Positions 42,071 to 49,904 of a stretch of 64,000 nucleotides of DNA are shown piece by piece; the stretch's first letter is position 1; each line of letters starts with the position of its first letter. The notes beneath the pieces were generated by a model. That model made no database searches. It saw nothing but the letters and a program-made list of their open reading frames with translations, and was not told the DNA's origin. Location: contig NZ_DAIRVK010000002.1 in the NCBI RefSeq assembly GCF_036802865.1, positions 62,001-126,000 on the forward strand, in the 5' to 3' direction. Position numbers and translations under genes: made by a program. The DNA comes from Sulfurospirillum sp036802865. GTDB taxonomy: Bacteria; Campylobacterota; Campylobacteria; Campylobacterales; Sulfurospirillaceae.

Positions 42071-42681
42071 TTATCTACCTTTTTATATGTAGTCTTGACA
42101 CCCAAAAGATTGGTTTCAATACTTTTATCACCTGTAATGTAGAAGGTGACACTTGTATTGGTTGAAGGATCCATAACAACAACTTTAGTATCATCAATGT
42201 TGTATTTAACCATCGTTGTGACATTAAGTGCTTGTACTTTTTCTTTTGTAAATTCTATATCGCCCACAGGTAAGAAGATATTTTTACCCTGAGGTCGCCA
42301 TTTCCCAATGATTGGGTTGGGTGTTTCTCGTAACGCAAGTGTCATTATAACGGAACCAATGATGGCTACTGCAACACCCACAATAATTTTAGGGTGATGC
42401 TTTGGATTCCAGTCACGTTCTTTCATGCATTGGCGCATTTTTTCTAAGACAGATTCTCTTGAGGGATTATTTTTAGGGGAAACACGTGGCTCTTGACGTG
42501 GGTTTGTCTGCTCAAACATCTGTTCTTCCACTTCAAGTTGACGAAAAAACTCATCTTCATCTGCTTGGTTTAAAGGGTCTTTGAGTGTTTTTCTTTTGTT
42601 TTTGAGAAGTTTATCAGGATCCATATAATCAAGTGTTTCATCTTCTTTGACTTCAAAAAATTTCATAAATTTAGAAAACAT
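42067..42681 (-). CDS. Membrane-anchored protein with C-terminal GKW domain, paralog A
   Basis: 204 aa. Cytosolic charged N-terminus of about 105 residues (Asp/Glu/Lys-rich, then KHHPKII), one transmembrane helix about 108-128, and a periplasmic beta-rich domain about 130-204 starting NPIIGKWRPQ and ending LGVKTTYKKV. The domain is homologous to the C-terminal half of the divergent gene at 42850 (NPLLGKW... GFKTIYKRV). It resembles lipocalin-like or DUF2850-type small beta domains but I do not recognise a named family. Overlaps ybaK by 4 nt. Confidence 0.7.
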   Translation of the reverse strand: MFSKFMKFFEVKEDETLDYMDPDKLLKNKRKTLKDPLNQADEDEFFRQLEVEEQMFEQTNPRQEPRVSPKNNPSRESVLEKMRQCMKERDWNPKHHPKIIVGVAVAIIGSVIMTLALRETPNPIIGKWRPQGKNIFLPVGDIEFTKEKVQALNVTTMVKYNIDDTKVVVMDPSTNTSVTFYITGDKSIETNLLGVKTTYKKVDK

Positions 42682-42849
42682 TGCATACCTTATTCGTTAA
42701 TCTCTTGTATCTGAAAGTATAACATGTGATTCTTTTAACGACGATGAGAGCGGATTTTAAACTTGATAGGGTGAATCAAATCACAAGATTTTGTAAAATG
42801 CTATAATAGATGAATACTTCAGTGTAGATAAACTTGAATAAGGCTTTTG

Positions 42850-43296
42850 ATGCTTCAGGATGAAAAAAGAGCGAGAAAAATGAGAACAAATACAACAAAT
42901 TCTTCTAAAAAAACAATAACGCCACGAACAAAACGCTCACGTGCGCAAAAAAGCTCTAAACGTCCTTCATTGCTTTTAAATTTACTGGGAAGTTGTGTGG
43001 TTATTGCCCTTGTCGCTTTTGGCATCAAGTATGCCATCGATCATACGATGAACTATAATCCTTTGTTAGGTAAATGGAGAGCTCAAACAGTTTTAGGCAT
43101 TATGGAAATAGAGTTTGACCGTAGCAGTATGTCCTCATTCGGTACAAAAAATCCTGTCACATATGATGTTTCAGAGAATAAAGTCATAGTCATTGATGAT
43201 ACAATTAAAATAGGCAATACCTACAAAATTGTCGATGAAAATACTATTTCTACCGAATCAGGCGGGTTTAAAACGATCTATAAAAGAGTGAAATAG
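42850..43296 (+). CDS. Membrane-anchored protein with C-terminal GKW domain, paralog B
   Basis: 148 aa from the ATG at 42850 (AAGG 6 nt upstream); an ATG at 42880 is an alternative. Very basic N-terminus (KKTITPRTKRSRAQKSSKRP), one transmembrane helix about 42-62, and a periplasmic domain of about 78 residues opening NPLLGKWRAQ. It has the same layout as the divergent gene at 42067-42681 but a shorter N-terminus. Unknown function; duplication of a common ancestor is the likely origin. Confidence 0.68.
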   Translation: MLQDEKRARKMRTNTTNSSKKTITPRTKRSRAQKSSKRPSLLLNLLGSCVVIALVAFGIKYAIDHTMNYNPLLGKWRAQTVLGIMEIEFDRSSMSSFGTKNPVTYDVSENKVIVIDDTIKIGNTYKIVDENTISTESGGFKTIYKRVK

Positions 43297-43299
43297 CGC

Positions 43300-43641
43300 T
43301 TAATCAATGGGTCGTATGACAACGCTAAAAGGCATATTGTTGTGTTTTTGACTTGTCGCACCGCTGATTGTAAATGTGTTTTGAACTTCATCAAATAGAT
43401 ACTCTTGATAGCGCTGTGAAAACCCTGTATGGTACTTATGTGAATCTAACTCACTGATCGTGATGGTATCAACATACTCTGGATTGTTCAGATAAAACGT
43501 AACGGTCGCTATTGTGGATTCTACAAGATCATGATTAATGTAATAATTGACTAAAAATTTCTCTTTGCCATTTCCTAGAGTATATGTAATTTCATTTTTA
43601 TCTAAGAAACCTTTCATCATCTCATTGCCTTTTTCAACCAT
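43300..43641 (-). CDS. Conserved-looking hypothetical protein
   Basis: 113 aa, cytoplasmic, mixed alpha/beta with no signal peptide. AGAGGGATTG precedes the ATG at 43641; a second ATG pair lies 7 codons in. Composition is normal for the genome, and the stop is 3 nt from the convergent paralog B stop. I see no motif that assigns it to a family. Confidence 0.55.
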   Translation of the reverse strand: MVEKGNEMMKGFLDKNEITYTLGNGKEKFLVNYYINHDLVESTIATVTFYLNNPEYVDTITISELDSHKYHTGFSQRYQEYLFDEVQNTFTISGATSQKHNNMPFSVVIRPID

Positions 43642-43890
43642 TCAATCCCTCTTCATTTTCATTTTGACGTGTTAATTCTATATCTCATCGTTTGTATTTT
43701 ATCTTAAATATTCTGGTTAAGAAAATATAGTTAGAAGAAAAAAAATAAAATATACTTTTTGCTATATATAATGTAAGTAAAATAGCACTCAAATCGTGAA
43801 ATCGGTTTAGTGCATTGGTGAAAAAATTGATAGTCTAGAAAGTATGATGAATGAAAATTTTTTGTGGGAAGGAAAATAAAATGAAGATAC
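43642..43890. other. AT-rich intergenic stretch
   Basis: About 250 nt with no convincing gene. It holds AT-rich promoter-like strings (TATATAATGTAAG around 43763) that may serve the minus-strand gene at 43641 or an unseen short RNA. No inverted repeat strong enough to call was found, and no clear terminator for the tRNA transcript that enters from the right. Confidence 0.4.
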
Positions 43891-43966
<76 letters not shown>

Positions 43967-43984
43967 ACGGAAAATGTTAAAAGG

Positions 43985-44059
43985 TGGATGGGGTGAAGGG
44001 ATTCGAACCCCTGGATGCTGGTACCAAAAACCAGTGCCTTACCGCTTGGCGACACCCCA
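43985..44059 (-). tRNA. tRNA-Gln (TTG anticodon)
   Basis: 75 nt including an encoded CCA. Acceptor TGGGGTG/CACCCCA, anticodon stem CTGGT/ACCAG with loop TTTTGGT giving anticodon TTG, T-stem AGGGG/CCCTT-type with loop TTCGAAT. First in the two-tRNA transcript; a consensus promoter lies just upstream. Confidence 0.95.
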
Positions 44060-44078
44060 ATGCCTTTAACGAGGTGAA

Positions 44079-44107
44079 ATTATAGTCATTTTTAATTTGT
44101 TTGTCAA
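44079..44107 (-). promoter_or_regulatory. Consensus sigma-70 promoter of the tRNA-Gln/tRNA-fMet transcript
   Basis: On the minus strand: TTGACA (44107-44102), exactly 17 nt, TATAAT (44084-44079), 20 nt ahead of the tRNA-Gln 5' end. It is the only full-consensus promoter I noticed in this window, fitting a strongly expressed stable RNA. Confidence 0.85.
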
Positions 44108-44124
44108 GGGTAATTTACTATAAT
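44097..44124 (+). promoter_or_regulatory. Promoter of ribBA
   Basis: TTGTTT (44097-44102), 16-nt spacer, TATAAT (44119-44124), 29 nt before the ribBA ATG. Its -35 overlaps the -35 of the opposing tRNA promoter. No FMN riboswitch fits in this short leader. Confidence 0.55.
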
Positions 44125-44152
44125 CCATATAAATTATTTTTTGGAGCAAAAA

Positions 44153-45175
44153 ATGCCTATACAACGCGTCAAACAAGCAATAGAAGATATTAAGCACGGC
44201 AAAATGGTTATGATGGTCGATGATGAAGACCGAGAAAATGAGGGAGACCTTGTTTACGCAGCAACATTCTCTTCACCAGAAAAAGTCAATTTTATGGCGT
44301 CTGAAGCCAAAGGTTTGATTTGTGTTTCTATCAATGAAGAGATCGCGAAACGTCTTGATCTTACACCTATGGTAAAAAACAATGACTCTCAACACGAAAC
44401 AGCGTTTACGGTTTCAGTAGATGCGCGTGTCTGTTCTACGGGTATTTCAGCGTATGAGCGTGACATTACCATTAAAATTCTTGCGGACTCTTTGAGCCGT
44501 CCTTCTGAACTGGTAAAACCTGGTCATATTTTCCCTCTCATAGCACGTAAAGGTGGAACATTGGTTCGTACTGGGCATACAGAGGGTTCAGTTGATCTTT
44601 GCCGTTTAGCAGGCCTTAGCGAAGTTGCCGTGATCTGTGAAGTTATGAAAGAAGATGGGCATATGGCACGACGTGATGATCTGGACCTTTTTTGTAAAAA
44701 ACATGGTATTAACATCATTTACATCTCTGATATCGTGGCATATCGTATGCAAGCAGAGTCATTGGTACGTGAAGTTGCTTCGGGTCTTGTGGAATTTTTT
44801 GGCTCACAAGCTCGTAAAATTGACATGGTTGACCACGAAGGCAATCATCATATCGCATATGCGTTTGGCGAAATCAGTAAAACAAGTGCCGTAAAATTCC
44901 ACCACATTTTGCCAGACAATGAACTTTTAGCAAACGATAAAAAATTTCAAGGTGTTTTAAAAGCGATTGATTATCTTAAAGCGAATAATGGTCTTTTTGT
45001 CTTTATTGACAGTGAATATACCACCAACCCAGAACTACGTGAGTTTGGTATTGGCGCTCAAATTTTGAAGAAACTAGGTATTGAGAACATCAACTTACTT
45101 TCAACCACTAAGCGCAAAGACTATATTGGGTTGTCAGGGTTTGGGCTTAATATTAACCAAGAGATCGTTCTCTAA
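44153..45175 (+). CDS. ribB: 3,4-dihydroxy-2-butanone-4-phosphate synthase with degenerate GTP cyclohydrolase II domain (RibBX-like)
   Basis: 340 aa from the ATG at 44153 (GGAG 6 nt upstream). The RibB half (1-205) has the active-site acidic loop DDEDRENEGD, RTGHTEGSVDL and the terminal His/Glu positions, so it should make the 4-carbon unit of riboflavin. The C-terminal half (about 210-340) aligns with GTP cyclohydrolase II (LREFGIGAQILKKLGIENINLLS, YIGLSGFGL) but lacks the three zinc-binding cysteines and catalytic residues. Such inactive RibA homologues are known as RibX; a separate ribA should exist elsewhere. Confidence 0.9.
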   Translation: MPIQRVKQAIEDIKHGKMVMMVDDEDRENEGDLVYAATFSSPEKVNFMASEAKGLICVSINEEIAKRLDLTPMVKNNDSQHETAFTVSVDARVCSTGISAYERDITIKILADSLSRPSELVKPGHIFPLIARKGGTLVRTGHTEGSVDLCRLAGLSEVAVICEVMKEDGHMARRDDLDLFCKKHGINIIYISDIVAYRMQAESLVREVASGLVEFFGSQARKIDMVDHEGNHHIAYAFGEISKTSAVKFHHILPDNELLANDKKFQGVLKAIDYLKANNGLFVFIDSEYTTNPELREFGIGAQILKKLGIENINLLSTTKRKDYIGLSGFGLNINQEIVL

Positions 45176-45177
45176 AT

Positions 45178-45191
45178 CTTTACATGTAAAG
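45178..45191. promoter_or_regulatory. CTTTACATGTAAAG palindrome between ribB and the antiporter gene
   Basis: Perfect 14-bp palindrome with the recurrent core, starting 2 nt after the ribB stop. Its 3' arm supplies the AAAG of the AAAGGG ribosome binding site of the next gene, so folding could affect translation. Confidence 0.4.
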
Positions 45192-45198
45192 GGTGTGC

Positions 45199-46896
45199 AT
45201 GGATTTTTTCCTTCTTTCAGCGTTGGTACTTTTAGCGGTAACTGCCATCATGGTAACCATCTCTAAACATATGGGGCTTGGCTCTATTTTGGGATTATTG
45301 ATTGCTGGAATTATTGTAGGTCCTCACACACCCGGACCTATTGTTACAAGCGAAGTTGAAACGTTACGCCATTTTACGGAATTTGGTGTTGTTTTACTGC
45401 TTTTTGTCATTGGGCTTGAGATGCAACCTGCAAAGCTCTGGTCGATGCGTAAAGAGGTTTTTGGCTTAGGTTCACTGCAAGTCATCGCTTCTGGTGTTGT
45501 GCTGGGTCTTTACATGAATTTTTTTGTGGAAAGCATAGGTGTTGCCATGCTTTTGGGCTTTACACTTGCTCTTTCTTCAACTGCTTTTGTCATGCAGATT
45601 TTGCAAGACAAAGGAAAACTCAACACGGAGCATGGTAAAAATGCTTTTGCGATTTTACTGCTTCAAGATTTAGCGGTTGTGCCACTTCTTGCTGTGCTTC
45701 CTTTACTCTCAAGCCAACAACAAACATCAGATACTTCGTGGTGGATAACGCTATTGAATGTTTTGGCTATGTTTGCATTACTTGTTGCTTTTGGTCGTTA
45801 CATCATTCCTAAAGCGCTGGATAAAGTGGCAAAACAACGCAATAAAGATGCTTTTTTGCTCTTGACACTGCTTAGTGTTGTGCTCTCAGCCTATCTTATG
45901 AAACATGCGGGTCTTTCGATGGCGCTGGGTGCTTTTTTGATGGGTATGTTTCTTTCTACATCACGCTATAGCTTTCAAATTGAGTCCAGCCTTGAGCCTT
46001 TTAAAGGTATCTTGATGAGCCTTTTCTTCATTGCTGTGGGTATGTCGATTGATTTTAAAGCGATTATGAACGATCCGTGGGTTTTTAGTGAGCATGTTGT
46101 GGTCATTTTAGTGCTGAAATCGTTGGTTATTTTTGCCTTGATGCTTGCTTTTGGAGCGAGTAAAAGTGGGGCTATCAAACTGGCATTTTTGCTCAATCAA
46201 AGTGGTGAGTTTGGGTTTGTTCTCTTTGGTGCGGCAAAGGCACTGGGTATCATCAACGATCAGCTCTTTGTTGTGGGCATCGGTGTTATTTCTATCAGTA
46301 TGCTGCTCACGCCTGTTTTGTATAATTTTGGCTGTTCCCTTGCGAACAGGCTTGCCAATGTTTCGCAATTTTCCTACTTCAATACCGATAATGCGAGTAT
46401 GGAGCAAAAAGTCGTGGTTGCAGGTTATGGTAGTACGGGAAAAGTGATTGCGAAGATGCTTAAAAGCAGTGGCATTCCGTTTATGGTTTTTGACATTAAC
46501 ACGAACGAAGTGGAATTGGGGCGCAAAGAGGGGTTTCCTGTCTTTTTTGGAGATATTACAGACTTAAAACTGCTGAGTACCATCAAACTTGACCAAGCTT
46601 CGATGATAATTGTATCGATAGACCATAGTTTAAACGCGATTAAAGTGGTGAAGCATATCAAGGAAAACTACGCGCATATTAAGATTTTAGCGCGCGCTTT
46701 AGACATCAAAGCCATGGATAAAATGCTGTTGGCAGGTGCAAGTTGGGTCATTGCTGAGACACTGGAGAGCAGTATTCGTACAGGTGAAGAGGCATTAAGT
46801 CAAATGGCAGTTCCAACTGATGAAATTGCTGTCTTACTGGAAGCATTGCGCAAAAATGAGTATGAACTTATCCGTGAGATAACCAAAGAAAAATAG
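45199..46896 (+). CDS. Kef-type cation:proton antiporter (CPA2) with TrkA-N domain
   Basis: 565 aa from the ATG at 45199. About twelve transmembrane helices (1-380) with GLLIAGIIVGP, FGVVLLLFVIGLEM and LALSSTAFVMQIL, typical of monovalent cation:proton antiporter-2 proteins, then a cytosolic Rossmann RCK/TrkA-N domain from about 400 (VVVAGYGSTGKVIAKML, FGDITD). Likely potassium efflux or sodium/proton exchange gated by nucleotide or glutathione. No KefF/KefG partner is adjacent. Confidence 0.9.
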   Translation: MDFFLLSALVLLAVTAIMVTISKHMGLGSILGLLIAGIIVGPHTPGPIVTSEVETLRHFTEFGVVLLLFVIGLEMQPAKLWSMRKEVFGLGSLQVIASGVVLGLYMNFFVESIGVAMLLGFTLALSSTAFVMQILQDKGKLNTEHGKNAFAILLLQDLAVVPLLAVLPLLSSQQQTSDTSWWITLLNVLAMFALLVAFGRYIIPKALDKVAKQRNKDAFLLLTLLSVVLSAYLMKHAGLSMALGAFLMGMFLSTSRYSFQIESSLEPFKGILMSLFFIAVGMSIDFKAIMNDPWVFSEHVVVILVLKSLVIFALMLAFGASKSGAIKLAFLLNQSGEFGFVLFGAAKALGIINDQLFVVGIGVISISMLLTPVLYNFGCSLANRLANVSQFSYFNTDNASMEQKVVVAGYGSTGKVIAKMLKSSGIPFMVFDINTNEVELGRKEGFPVFFGDITDLKLLSTIKLDQASMIIVSIDHSLNAIKVVKHIKENYAHIKILARALDIKAMDKMLLAGASWVIAETLESSIRTGEEALSQMAVPTDEIAVLLEALRKNEYELIREITKEK

Positions 46897-46924
46897 CAGT
46901 ATTCCAAGCGCATTGAGCGGTAAT

Positions 46925-47614
46925 TTATAAGCCTAATTTAGGGACTTTTTGAGAACAACACGCTTTGCGTATTTCAAAAAAACTTTTCGTGTGTGAGCCT
47001 AATTCTACAAGCTCATTTTGGGTTTCGAGTGCATTGTATTCTGCAAGGAAAAGTAGGTCTTCCATCAATTTTTGAAGCGTCTTAATCTCTTCAAGTTGTG
47101 TTTGCAATATACGTGTATACTCTTCTTTCGAACGCTCTTTGCGGAGTGCTATCTCGATCTCACCACGCATAATGGTCAGAGGCGTTCGCAGTTCATGTGA
47201 CGCATTTGTATTGAACTCTTTTACCCCACGAAAGCCCTTTTCAAGGCGATCTAGCATTTCGTTAAACGCACTAGCCAGATGGTTTATCTCATCATTGTAG
47301 GGGCGTTGTTTGATGCGCAAAGAGAGGTCTTTGGGTGTTATGGCTCTGATTTCTTGAAGCATACTGTGTATGGGTTGGAAGTATTTATGCACCAAAAGAT
47401 ACCCTCCGAGGCTGGAAAGAATCAAGATAAATGGGTCTAAAACCCACATGCGTGTTAAAAAGTGTTCTATGGCTTCGTGCGTTTGCATTGTGCTTGAAAG
47501 AGTATCTTGCAGATTGTGTTCGACGTTGAGGAAAAGTGCATAGTTAAAACTTGCTAAGATGAGGGTTTGAATGGCAAGGTACCATAACAATAATTTCACT
47601 TTAATGCTCTGCAT
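46925..47614 (-). CDS. Truncated sensor histidine kinase lacking the ATPase domain
   Basis: 229 aa from the ATG at 47614 (AAAGGA 5 nt upstream). Two transmembrane helices (about 6-30 and 58-76) flank a short periplasmic loop; HAMP about 75-128; HisKA with His140 (ASHELRTPLTIM) and its second helix to about 205. The frame then ends after an unrelated-looking tail (SFFEIRKACC...), with no N-, G1- or G2-box. It probably lost its HATPase domain, and any response regulator, by deletion; the antiporter gene ends 28 nt away. It overlaps the phosphoesterase gene by 14 nt. Confidence 0.8.
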   Translation of the reverse strand: MQSIKVKLLLWYLAIQTLILASFNYALFLNVEHNLQDTLSSTMQTHEAIEHFLTRMWVLDPFILILSSLGGYLLVHKYFQPIHSMLQEIRAITPKDLSLRIKQRPYNDEINHLASAFNEMLDRLEKGFRGVKEFNTNASHELRTPLTIMRGEIEIALRKERSKEEYTRILQTQLEEIKTLQKLMEDLLFLAEYNALETQNELVELGSHTKSFFEIRKACCSQKVPKLGL

Positions 47615-48362
47615 ATGCATCCTTTAAGGTTATAACCACAACTTCACTTGGTACACAAAAACGAAAGTCAACGCCCCAACTGCCGTACCCTGTTGTGACG
47701 AAGATTTGGGTTTTGCCTTGGCGGTGTAAGCCTTGAAGGTAGGGCTGAAAAAGCTTTACAATGTAGCCAAAAGGGTAAATTTGACCACCGTGTGTGTGAC
47801 CGCTCAGTTGCAAATCAATCGGAAAATCTTTTGTGAAACGAATGTCTTTTGGCTGATGTGCCAGCAAAATGGAAGGTACTTTGGTATCAAGCTTCAAGAA
47901 GAGCTCTTTTTCATGGCGATGGATGCCAAAGTATCTGCTAAACGCGTCACTGAGTCCTGCCAGTTGAAGTGACTCAGCGCCTCTTTTTAGGGTTATGATG
48001 CGGTTATCTAAGAGTATAAAGCCAAGTTTTGAGACCTCGGAAGCAAGTATTTTTCGTGCGTAAACGAGGTCATGGTTTCCACTGACAAAATAGACAGGAT
48101 GTTTGATGTGGCTTAGAATTTCAAGCTGAACGTGTATTTTTGAAGTGAAGTCATCAAAAAGATCGCCCGTAAGAGCGACCATGTCGATGTTCATTTCATT
48201 GATCTTTTCAACCAAATTTTCAAGCGCCCTCAGAGGCGTTTTAGCGTTGATATGTAAATCGCTGAGATGTACAATGGTAAAATTTTCAAAAGATATTGGA
48301 AGCTTCTCTATGGCTACGTTTATCCTTTTTAAGTTTAGCCTACCATACGCTTTTTCAAACAT
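47601..48362 (-). CDS. Calcineurin-like metallophosphoesterase
   Basis: 253 aa. All metal-binding motifs are present: LSDLH (about 33-37), GDLFDD, GNHD, and SGHTHGGQI. Resembles the YaeI/UDP-diacylglucosamine hydrolase-like membrane-associated branch but has no N-terminal membrane helix here. Substrate unknown. Sixth gene of the seven-gene minus-strand operon. Confidence 0.88.
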   Translation of the reverse strand: MFEKAYGRLNLKRINVAIEKLPISFENFTIVHLSDLHINAKTPLRALENLVEKINEMNIDMVALTGDLFDDFTSKIHVQLEILSHIKHPVYFVSGNHDLVYARKILASEVSKLGFILLDNRIITLKRGAESLQLAGLSDAFSRYFGIHRHEKELFLKLDTKVPSILLAHQPKDIRFTKDFPIDLQLSGHTHGGQIYPFGYIVKLFQPYLQGLHRQGKTQIFVTTGYGSWGVDFRFCVPSEVVVITLKDAYAEH

Positions 48363-48373
48363 TATGTCCTCTT

Positions 48374-48913
48374 TTAATTTTTCGCTAAAGCAAGGTCATA
48401 AGAGATGACTACTTCATCGCGTACACTTAAGAAAAGAAGGGTTGGAGGCTCAATGCCAAAGTCTGACATTTTGATGCTAAAACCACCTTTGAGTTTAAGA
48501 AGGTTGTCTTGTTCAATGATATCCGCTTTGGTGTCAATCTCTTTGGTCTGTTTATTGAGTGAAAGCACACCGACAAGATGGTAGCCATCTACCTCTTTTT
48601 TCACCTCTTTAATTTTAAAGTTTGTGCTTGGATGCTCTTTTGCGTGTAATGCTTCATACATGTGTTCATCGCGCTTTTCATTTTCACTTTTGAGCGATAA
48701 AAGCTCCAACGAAATGTCTCCTTTAAGGGATTCAGGAGTGGTGTCTATGCTTAGTTTTGTAAGTATATTACTGCTTTTAGGCGCAATATTGCTATCGCCT
48801 AAGATCTCTGTTTGCGCCTGAATGAAACCCTCTTTATAATGAAGATCACTGGCAAATGATGCACTGGAAAGAAGTGATGTGGCAAGTACTGCCAAAGCGA
48901 TTTTACTGAACAT
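48374..48913 (-). CDS. YceI-family periplasmic protein
   Basis: 179 aa from the ATG at 48913 (AAGGAT 5 nt upstream). Signal peptide 1-21 (cleaved after SFA). YceI lipocalin-like beta-barrel features: EHPSTNFKIKEVKKEVDGYHLVGVLSLNKQTKEI and IKMSDFGIEPP. Known YceI proteins bind polyisoprenoid lipids or quinones. Here it is made from an operon with a heme-copper-oxidase-like protein, so a quinone or isoprenoid ligand is plausible but unproven. Overlaps the previous gene by 11 nt. Confidence 0.87.
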   Translation of the reverse strand: MFSKIALAVLATSLLSSASFASDLHYKEGFIQAQTEILGDSNIAPKSSNILTKLSIDTTPESLKGDISLELLSLKSENEKRDEHMYEALHAKEHPSTNFKIKEVKKEVDGYHLVGVLSLNKQTKEIDTKADIIEQDNLLKLKGGFSIKMSDFGIEPPTLLFLSVRDEVVISYDLALAKN

Positions 48914-49904
48914 TGTTAATCCTTTTTTGAGAAGTTTGATAGAAAAAATTGTAGATTTCACGGCACAACAGTGCACAAATCATCACAACACCTACATAGG
49001 TGTAACCTCCTAAGGCGCTCATCAGCCCGCCACCGCCTGCGATCCAGCCTGTAAAGACCATGATCATGCCAAGAAGCCTAAGATTGCCAAGGCGAGAGAG
49101 CCTTTTCATAATGACAAAGTTATAGTACGAAATGACAAACGGATAGACCATGCTAAGAAGCACCGCTTCACGCGCTGCGTAGAGCATATAACTCATAGCA
49201 AACAAGAGCACGATAATAAACGAATGATGCTCCTTAAGTGTGTCACGCAGAAAGTACGCAGCAGCCATTCCCACCACGTGAAAGACTAAGATGATGTGCC
49301 ATGTTTCAGCTCTCCAAATGGAGATGTCGCTGCTACGTGAGAGTGTTTCAAACAAGTTGGCATCCAAAAATGCCCACACCGCCATCGATAAAACCGCATA
49401 GATGCTAAGACGCTCAGATTCAATCTCAACAATGTGCTTTGGCAAAAGATGAATAAAAAAGCTACATGCCAAAGCAATAAATGAAAGCGCAATGGCGAGA
49501 TTGCCTCTTAAAATTGGCTCGTAGGTAAAGAGCGCTGTGGAGAGCGCATAGGTCAAACCAAGGGCTACAGCGATCTCCGTGTAACGCCCTCGTGTTAGCT
49601 TAATAAGCAGTGGTGCGCTCATCCCCAAACTTATACCCAAAATCCCCAATATAACAAGGTTCATAGAAGGGTAAAAGAGTGAACAAAAGGCTTGAAGCGC
49701 TATGAAAAAGCTGATCTTTTTTTGGTCGTTGTCCAGTATGCCAAAAGAGCGATACACCAGTAAACTGCCCAAAACACCACCCAAAGGGAGTGTGAAAAAG
49801 GCTTGAATGTCCGAGTGAAACACTTCGACGATGCCTGTTTGTGCGATGAGTAAGTAGTAGCAAAACTCACTCGCGACAAAGAGCGTAAAAAGGGCATTAA
49901 ACAT
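48903..49904 (-). CDS. Polytopic inner-membrane protein of unknown function
   Basis: 333 aa from the ATG at 49904 (AAAGGAG 5 nt upstream). About ten hydrophobic helices, low charge, with His in or near membrane segments (VEVFHSD, ETWHIILVFHVVG). The LGISLGMSAPLLIKLTRGRYTE loop has the look of a major-facilitator half, but no substrate motif is recognised. Sandwiched by 8- and 11-nt overlaps between the oxidase-like gene and yceI. Confidence 0.75.
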   Translation of the reverse strand: MFNALFTLFVASEFCYYLLIAQTGIVEVFHSDIQAFFTLPLGGVLGSLLVYRSFGILDNDQKKISFFIALQAFCSLFYPSMNLVILGILGISLGMSAPLLIKLTRGRYTEIAVALGLTYALSTALFTYEPILRGNLAIALSFIALACSFFIHLLPKHIVEIESERLSIYAVLSMAVWAFLDANLFETLSRSSDISIWRAETWHIILVFHVVGMAAAYFLRDTLKEHHSFIIVLLFAMSYMLYAAREAVLLSMVYPFVISYYNFVIMKRLSRLGNLRLLGMIMVFTGWIAGGGGLMSALGGYTYVGVVMICALLCREIYNFFYQTSQKRINNVQ

